A DNA stretch of 64,000 nucleotides, taken from Vicia villosa. Taxonomy: Eukaryota; Streptophyta; Magnoliopsida; Fabales; Fabaceae. The notes under the pieces were generated by a model. The model was given only the letters and a program-made list of their open reading frames with translations, did no database searches and had not been told where the DNA came from. Positions within the stretch are counted from its first letter, which is position 1. Every line of letters starts with the position of its first letter. Where the stretch lies: the NCBI RefSeq assembly GCF_029867415.1, contig NW_026706160.1:62001-126000 (forward strand). The letters are read 5' to 3'. Below, one piece after another: positions 58,290 through 64,000 of the stretch. The position numbers were made by a program, and so were the translations under genes.

Positions 58290-58995
58290 CTCTAATGCTA
58301 ACAAGGATCTCCATATTGATACTCCAAACCCCGACTTCATGCAGTCAAATGAATATCAAGATTTGGTTCTAGTTTCTTCACCACTCATTAGCAACACTTA
58401 TCATTCTTAGCCATGTTCCAGGACTTTAAGGTTCAAGAACAAATTACACTTCATCAATGGTGCATTCCCTCGACCACATGATGAAGTTCACAATTTCATC
58501 GCTTATGATAGGTGCAACACAATGTTTGTGTCTTGAAGCATCGTGTCTGGATCAACAATTATGTTGAATTAGAGATTGCTCAAAGCATTTTTTGGTTGGA
58601 AAGTGCAACTGAAACATGAAACATGGAGTGAATTGAAGCATCATTTTTACCAAGGAGATGCCTTCGGAATCTCAGACATTCAAGAAGAAATTTGCACTTA
58701 GTAGCAAGGTGATTCTTTTATTTAATCTTATTTTACAAAGCTTCAAAAGCTATGGCAAGAATAGGAGAATTTCCGTCCTAATCATAATCGTCATCATTAC
58801 GTAATTTTTTTGAGGAAATTCAGATGAATTCGGATGTTTAATGACCAAAAGGCATGTAAAAGTGTGAAGAATTGAGTAAAAAGGCAATGCAGGAAAAGAA
58901 CAAAGACTTAGTGAAATTTGTGAAGAAAACCAAGGATTTGATTATGGAATTCTCACGTCTGCGATGTATTTGTGGTGCAGTGAGACTTGCATCAC
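58290..58995 (+). pseudogene. Ty1/copia gag relic
   Basis: A broken translation with QDLVLVSSPLISNTYHSW, HFINGAFPRPHDE, RCNTMFVSWSIVSGS, ETWSELKHHFYQGDAFGI, SDIQEEI and YFTKLQKLWQE in order. This is the N-terminal Gag (UBN2/Retrotran_gag type) of plant copia elements. Several stops and frameshifts. Confidence 0.75.
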
Positions 58996-59014
58996 AGCAC
59001 GATGAGGCGCTTTT

Positions 59015-59374
59015 TATAACGTCCTAGACTACTTTCAGGATTACCGACTTACCCCACAAAGCAACACAAGTCTCTTTAGCATGCTTTGTCCTCACTCACA
59101 CGCTCTCCGGGAAACTTCCTAGAAGATCACCCATCCAAATACTACTCCAAGTCAAGCACGCTTAACTATGGAGCTCTTATTTATTAGGCTACCGAAAATA
59201 AGATGCATCTTATTAGATTTCCTTCAACCATGCAGTCTCATTCCCGTGCATATTCATTTTCCCGCTCATTCCGGTGTGAATCATATTTTTTTCCCACAAG
59301 CTTCCAAGAGCCGCTCATTGTCTTTCCCCGTGCCCCGACAACCACTCCCTCCCTTTTTGGCCTCAGGCGTTACA
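59015..59374 (-). mobile_element. Cassandra-like solo LTR with a 5S rRNA-like segment
   Basis: A 360-bp unit starting TATAACGTCC (from TGTAACG) and ending GGCGTTACA, flanked by the perfect 5-bp duplication CTTTT (59010-59014, 59375-59379). The minus strand carries 5S rRNA-like sequence: box A AGTTAAGCGTGCTTG (59167-59153) and box C GGATGGGTGATCTTCTAGGA (from 59136 down). LTRs with an embedded 5S segment define Cassandra terminal-repeat elements. Only one LTR is present, so it is a solo LTR. Confidence 0.88.
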
Positions 59375-59379
59375 CTTTT

Positions 59380-60370
59380 GGATAACACTAAATTTCTTTG
59401 TGAATTGGTCCTTTGAATTCGCTGAATTTTACAAAACAACAACTTGGAGAAGTGTTTTAAGTGTTCAAGTTAATCTAGCTTGCTAAGTTGTATGGAATTG
59501 CATAAGGGACACATGATGGACACGATGTCTCAGCATGTGGTATGAACTCTGGGCTTTTGCTCAACACGCCTGACTGTTGTGTTTTTGAGAATTATCTATA
59601 GAAGATTTGTTACAGATTTTATTGTTATTGTTTAACAATATAATTAGGCAATTTTTTTGACAGTTGAATGAAGAATAATTCAGACTTAAATTTGAATTTA
59701 AATTGAAACAAACCATATCTTATACGAGAGATTTAAAGAACAAATAATACTCAACATATTGTGCTTCAATTCTGCACAAAATCAAATCAAATGTCTATAA
59801 GGAAAAGCCCATAATCATTATGCTATATAAGGAGCTATTTCCTAACTTTAAAACATGGATCATTGAAGATCAATAGTTTTTAGGATTCTAAAGAGTCCTT
59901 ATTTTATGTACACCACACTATGTTTCAGTTACTTGGCATAATTGTTGGCTTTTCTAGTTTAGTTGTAAGATTCAACATCACTCATAATTGAGATTGAGGT
60001 TGATCAATAGGGTTTAGTGATTGAAACTCCAAACACTTAGGGTTAGTGTTTGAGAGAAAGTGAGGTGGAGAACTAAATAGAAAGTCATTATGTAGTGTTA
60101 GGAAAAGGCATTGGACAACATAGGGTTTGTTGTTGCTTGTAAGACTAAATGTTCTAAGCTACTAATAGTGAATTTTCTTTCTTGGGTTGGAAGTCATCCC
60201 TCCATACAAAAGTGTAGGTTTCATCGAACTGGGTTCCCAATTGATTATGTTATTTACTACTTATTTGATCCATCTTATTGTATAAGTGTTACTTTGATAT
60301 TGGAGTAACTTGTTGGACCAGTTGTTCTAACATAAAGTTTGACATTTGTCCCTTAAGGAATAAAATTCAA
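59380..60370. other. Possible degenerate copia LTR and leader
   Basis: A TATA box (CTATATAAGG near 59823) is followed by leader-like sequence, and a weak primer-site match (TTGGCATTAGAGCAGG, 60371-60386) comes after. This would fit a decayed 5' LTR belonging to the gag relic that follows. LTR borders could not be fixed. Confidence 0.35.
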
Positions 60371-61180
60371 TTGGCATTAGAGCAGGAACCCTAGCATGTT
60401 GAGTGAGCTCCAGGGAAGATAAATTCTACTCTAATGAATACAATTAAAGATGATGGATTAGTCAACAAACCACTTGTTTTGGATGACACCAACTATGATT
60501 ATTGGAAGTCAATGATGATTGTTTTTCTCAAATCCACGTGTAACAAAGCATGGAAAGCTGTGATAAAAGGATGAAAACATCCAGTGGTTACTTCTAAAGA
60601 TGGCACAACCAAATTGAAACCAAAAGTTGATTGAACTAATGTTGAAGATGATGAAGTTCTTGGAAAAGTTTGCCAGAAAATATGTCTGAAGAAAAGCTTG
60701 CCAGAAAAATTCTCAGATTGTTGCCTAAGAGGTTTGATATGAAAGTGACTACTATTTATGAAGCTCAGACTTGAGCCACATTAAGGTCGATGAACTCATT
60801 GGTTCCTTACAGACATTTGAGACATCCATCAATGTCAGGGATGAAAAAGAAGAACAAAGGTATATCCTTTGTTTCTAACACTAAGGAAGAAGGAATTCAA
60901 GATGATAAAGAAGAGAGCTTGTCATGTGCTATATCTCTTCTTAGAAAAAATTTAATTAATTCCTTGAAGCATCTTGAAAAAAGTGGAGGACAAATTTCCA
61001 AGACAAGAGGTCTAACATTAGTCTCGAGAACAAAAAGGTAAGAGTGAAGATAAACCAAATGATGAAAGGGGTACTCGGTGTTTTGAATGTGAAGGGTTTT
61101 GAAACATTAAAGCATAATGTCCTACCTTTTGAAGAGACGGAAAAATGGATTATCCATCACTTTGTATGGTTATGAAAATG
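60371..61180 (+). pseudogene. Ty1/copia gag relic with zinc knuckle
   Basis: Reads LVLDDTNYDYWKSMMIVFLK, KAWKAVIKG, KLARKILRLLPKRFDMKV, then an open stretch 60790-61041 with KKKNKGISFVSNTKEE and ESLSCAISLLRKN, then a broken CCHC knuckle (RCFECEGF..IKA.CPTF). This is a typical copia Gag with several stops; a different family from the relic at 58290. Confidence 0.8.
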
Positions 61181-61189
61181 AAAGTAAAT

Positions 61190-61640
61190 AAAAAAATGCC
61201 AATCATGTGATGGCTTATTCTGGCTATGATGGCCATCTTCGTGTTGATAGGAGCGACATGCTCGTAAGGGTCGCTACGTCCATCAAACTTAGCCAAGGAT
61301 AGAGGTTTAAAACCCTCTAGAATAAGGGTCCCCCATATTTCATCCGAGAGGGGCTAGGGATCCAACTATTTTATCTTTTCTGTGGGATTGACCTCCCGTT
61401 GGCACTATCTGATGTTTTGAACATCACCTTCCAACATTCTGTTGTAGCATCGTAATTCATCCATGGAGGCTCACATCTCTGCCATGATATCAATATCTCT
61501 TGTGCCGATGGTACCCTTAGGATTAAGGGATGGAACTATTCTATTCACCATGTCTGGTAATGGTTAGAAGTTGAATGGTTATCATAAAGAGGCGTGGCCC
61601 AGGTTAATTTTACCGAGCCCCACTGTGGATTCCACTTTAC
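61190..61640 (-). pseudogene. Ty3 gag N-terminal relic with primer-site-like sequence
   Basis: On the minus strand from about 61530: a coiled start (MDELRCYNRMLEGDVQN), then GFKPLSLAKFDGRSDPYEHV and INTKMAIIA, the signature of Gag in large plant Ty3 elements. Just upstream (61610-61640) lies TGGAATCCACAGTGGGGC, similar to the TGGCGCCCACCGTGGGGC seen after the 5' LTR of such elements. Stops are present. Confidence 0.6.
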
Positions 61641-62730
61641 TGTCCAAAAAAGTATTGGTGTGTACGTGTTCCCCTACAAGGACAGGGAGACTCAGAGACC
61701 CTAGTAGTTATATTACGTGTTTGGGGGTTAGGGATAGCTCACGGTGGCGAGTAGCCCTATACAGTGGTTTTTAAGGTTGTTTAAGGGACCAACTTACGTG
61801 AGGTGAGAGGGTCTGCTAGTGGGTGGTGTTGCTGGGTTACAAGCATGTGATTAGGGAGATATTGTTAGGTTTGCTAAGAGTGGAGTGCTCTCTGAGTAGT
61901 GTTAGATAGTAGTAAGTGTGTATGACTTGGGAGATCTATACTTTCTTCCATCTGGGGAGAGATGGCTAAATAAGCTATTTTGGGCCGGGTTTGTAAAGTT
62001 AGTGGGTGATTATGTCCAACCTTTATGACCAAGAAAGTTGATAGGTCACCAATTCTACATATATTTCATCAATTATTTGACAAAAATCTGTTGTTTCAGT
62101 AACATTGTGGTTTGTCTTTTTATTGTTTTGTTTAAGTTATTTCGTCTTTCGCAAAAATGTGTCTTTGTACGGTTGTTATTTGAATTTTATATCAAGTAGA
62201 TGCTTTTGATATCTTGGTTTAGTAGTTATTTATGATTTCAGATGTAGGTGAAGATCTTCAAAATAAGTAGCGCAAAGACGAAAAATTTATGAATTCTCAG
62301 GGTCCTGATACGGTCCCTGTCAGGAAAAAGATGGAAAAAGTGAAGAAGGAGCGCGCAGGCAGAAGACGAGACGGGTGCTCGTGTCAAATTGGCTGAGGCA
62401 CGAGTGTTTTAGAGCGAGTGGGCAGAACCTGACACGGGTGTCTGTGTCAGCTGATACACTCAATAATTTGGTTTTTTGAGTCTTTCAATTTTTTGATTCA
62501 TTAAGGGCGTTTTAGACATCTTACATAACTGAGGAATGACCAATCACTATTTTAGACCTAGTTTTTGGAAAGCATTGGCATCTTGGATCATATTGAAGAG
62601 TTTTTACAGAGACAAGAGGAACGAACAACAGTTTCGGAGAACGGAAATCTTCAAGGGCAATTGCAATTGAAGATCAAAGAAGTCCAGAATTTTTGTAATG
62701 TCTATCATCTCTTTTGTTAGCTCTTTGAAT
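61641..62730. other. Non-coding, probable retroelement LTR remains
   Basis: 61641-62250 may be the 5' LTR of the minus-strand Ty3 relic. 62370-62460 has repeated ACGGGTG/CACGAGTG/CGTGTCA units, found in some plant LTRs. No gene. Confidence 0.35.
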
Positions 62731-63300
62731 ATTATTATGAGTATCTAAACCCCCCAATTCTAGGGGGTGTCCCTGAATTGATATTGTTATGAATCCTATT
62801 TCCATTATTCCATGTTATTTAAGTTTTATGAGTTTACTTTATTGTGCAAATTTCTTAATGTTTTTTCTATTGGACAAATAGTTAATGATTCACAATTGAG
62901 ATTTAGGTCGGATAAACAAACTCAACGCATTTTTCACAATAATATTACGGTGAAATCGCTTAGGAATGAGGATTTAACCATAGTAACCGTTTAATTCTTA
63001 GTAAAAATATTTATCGGCTTGATGTTAACTTTAATGGCTAAGAAATTAGGATTAAAGATAAGCATCAAAGGTTTTCAGTTAAGGAATTAAGGAAAACATT
63101 CTTGATTCGGTAGTAAACCATCCTAACAATATTTCATAAAATATGGCTTAAAAGTTGTTACACGACAATTCAAACACCTAACCCTAGCATGCTCTCTCAT
63201 ATATTCTAAACTTTTATTTTACGCTTTGATTTAATTTGTTATAATTTAATCTTATTCTCAAACAAACAACAAAACCCCATGTTCTTTTGTTCAATTGAAT
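62731..63300. repeat. Repeat with a conserved hairpin, shared with 20540-20935
   Basis: ACCCCCC-loop-GGGGGTGT at 62749-62770 followed by CCCTGA corresponds, inverted, to 20891-20920. Flanking words such as ATGAGTA and ATTGAGAT also recur inverted. Old, unnamed repeat family. Confidence 0.45.
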
Positions 63301-63362
63301 CATGGCTTAATTATAACATTGGTCCCTCTATTTTGTCCTTTTTTATTTATTTTGGTCCATGC
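63301..63362. repeat. Truncated legume repeat end (GGCTTAATTA..GGTCC)
   Basis: GGCTTAATTATAACATTGGT followed by CCCTCTATTTTG, then TTTGGTCC, matches the terminus of a common legume repeat. It stops where the LTR at 63363 begins. Confidence 0.4.
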
Positions 63363-64000
63363 TGTCATACCCCAAAATTTACCCAATCAATTCTCGTCTA
63401 ATAATTTATCAAGGGTATTAAAATTAAGAGTTATGGGGTTTAACATATCTATTGTTAAACCCACGCTCTTATAAAACTATTTTTATTTATTATTGGGGTG
63501 TAATTAGCAGGTATTTTGGGCCCAAAACCAGTCAGTCCATTTATCTTATCACAAGGGTTTTCATTTTATTAAATATTATTACAAACTCTTATAAGAATTT
63601 TAGTATTATTAATTTTAATATTATTAGTATTAGATTATTATTATTTAACTAATTATTATTATTATTATTTTATTATTATTATTAATTTTTAAAAATGGAA
63701 AAATTTAGGTTTTTTTCTTTCGTAGGTTTTAACCTAATTTCTAACGCTATAAATAGGACCTTTGACAATCCTATCGGGGCCTTCTTTTCACTTTCACGTA
63801 TTTTTTTCACAAATTCACACACACCCAAAAACTACGCTTTTCACACAACTACGTTTTCTACGCTTTTTTCTCTTCTCCCTTTGAGGATTTGTCTTAGGGT
63901 TTGTCTTGAACATGCCTAATCCGCCATTGTCGATTAACTGACAAGAGCTGACAAACCCTTTCCCCTTTCAAACGTAATTTTCAAACCACTCAAACACGAT
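63363..64000 (+). repeat. Start of an LTR (Ty3-type), cut by the window edge
   Basis: Begins TGTCATACCCCAAAATTTAC, a typical start of legume Ty3 LTRs, and has a TATA box in GCTATAAATAGG (near 63748-63759) with transcribed-looking leader after it. No internal region is reached. Orientation is inferred from the TATA box. Confidence 0.6.

Noticed and set aside
59108..59170. Possible 5S rRNA gene
   Set aside because: Only part of the 5S sequence is present with changes, inside a unit with LTR ends and target duplication.

Overview
The window looks like nuclear DNA of a legume, probably of the temperate pea/clover/vetch/medick group. The basis is AT-rich sequence, plant-type introns, and dense plant retrotransposons and MITEs. 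Few host genes are present: a small two-exon membrane-protein gene (14712-18504, minus) and three HSP70 genes (44100-46103 plus, 47628-49671 minus, 55525-57572 plus). Almost everything else is mobile DNA in different stages of decay, much of it nested, so the order of insertion can be read from target-site duplications (TSDs).

Layout. 1-3891 is AT-rich with one small inverted-repeat element. 3892-14515 is a four-element nest: a short hAT-type MITE (TSD ACTTTATT) holds a 5'-truncated LINE (19-bp TSD), which holds both an 8.2-kb Ty3 LTR retrotransposon (TSD CTCCC) and a GC-rich hAT MITE (TSD CCCACCCC). About 200 bp beyond the nest lies the last exon of a 62-residue protein resembling the Brawnin/UQCC6 (DUF4516) family. 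Its first exon is 3.6 kb away, and its intron carries a Tourist-like MITE and another small inverted-repeat element. 19415-22422 holds a decayed Ty3 pol and MITE-like ends.

22423-34448 is bounded by CACTA-like termini and contains a GRF zinc-finger reading frame, an acidic reading frame on the other strand, and a young 9.9-kb Ty3 element on the minus strand (TSD ATTCA). 34979-43288 is a Helitron-type helicase pseudogene with a recognisable Helitron 3' end. It is split by a hAT MITE (TSD CTATTGAC), which itself holds a full-length LINE with both reading frames open (36424-41983).

43495-58275 is the HSP70 cluster, arranged A> <B C>. B and C, with their flanks, form an inverted duplication. All three proteins keep the ATPase and substrate-binding motifs but stop before the usual acidic tail and EEVD. 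Between and after the genes lie a SINE with TSDs, Ty1/copia and Ty3 relics, a Cassandra-like solo LTR carrying a 5S rRNA-like segment (59015-59374), and the start of another LTR at the right edge.

No operon, CRISPR array or new defence-like system is visible. The most notable items are the intact LINE, the tail-less HSP70 cluster with a shared palindromic promoter motif, the small split gene with exons far apart, and the two separate cases of a LINE sitting inside a related hAT MITE. All reading was by eye; similarity statements are not alignments.
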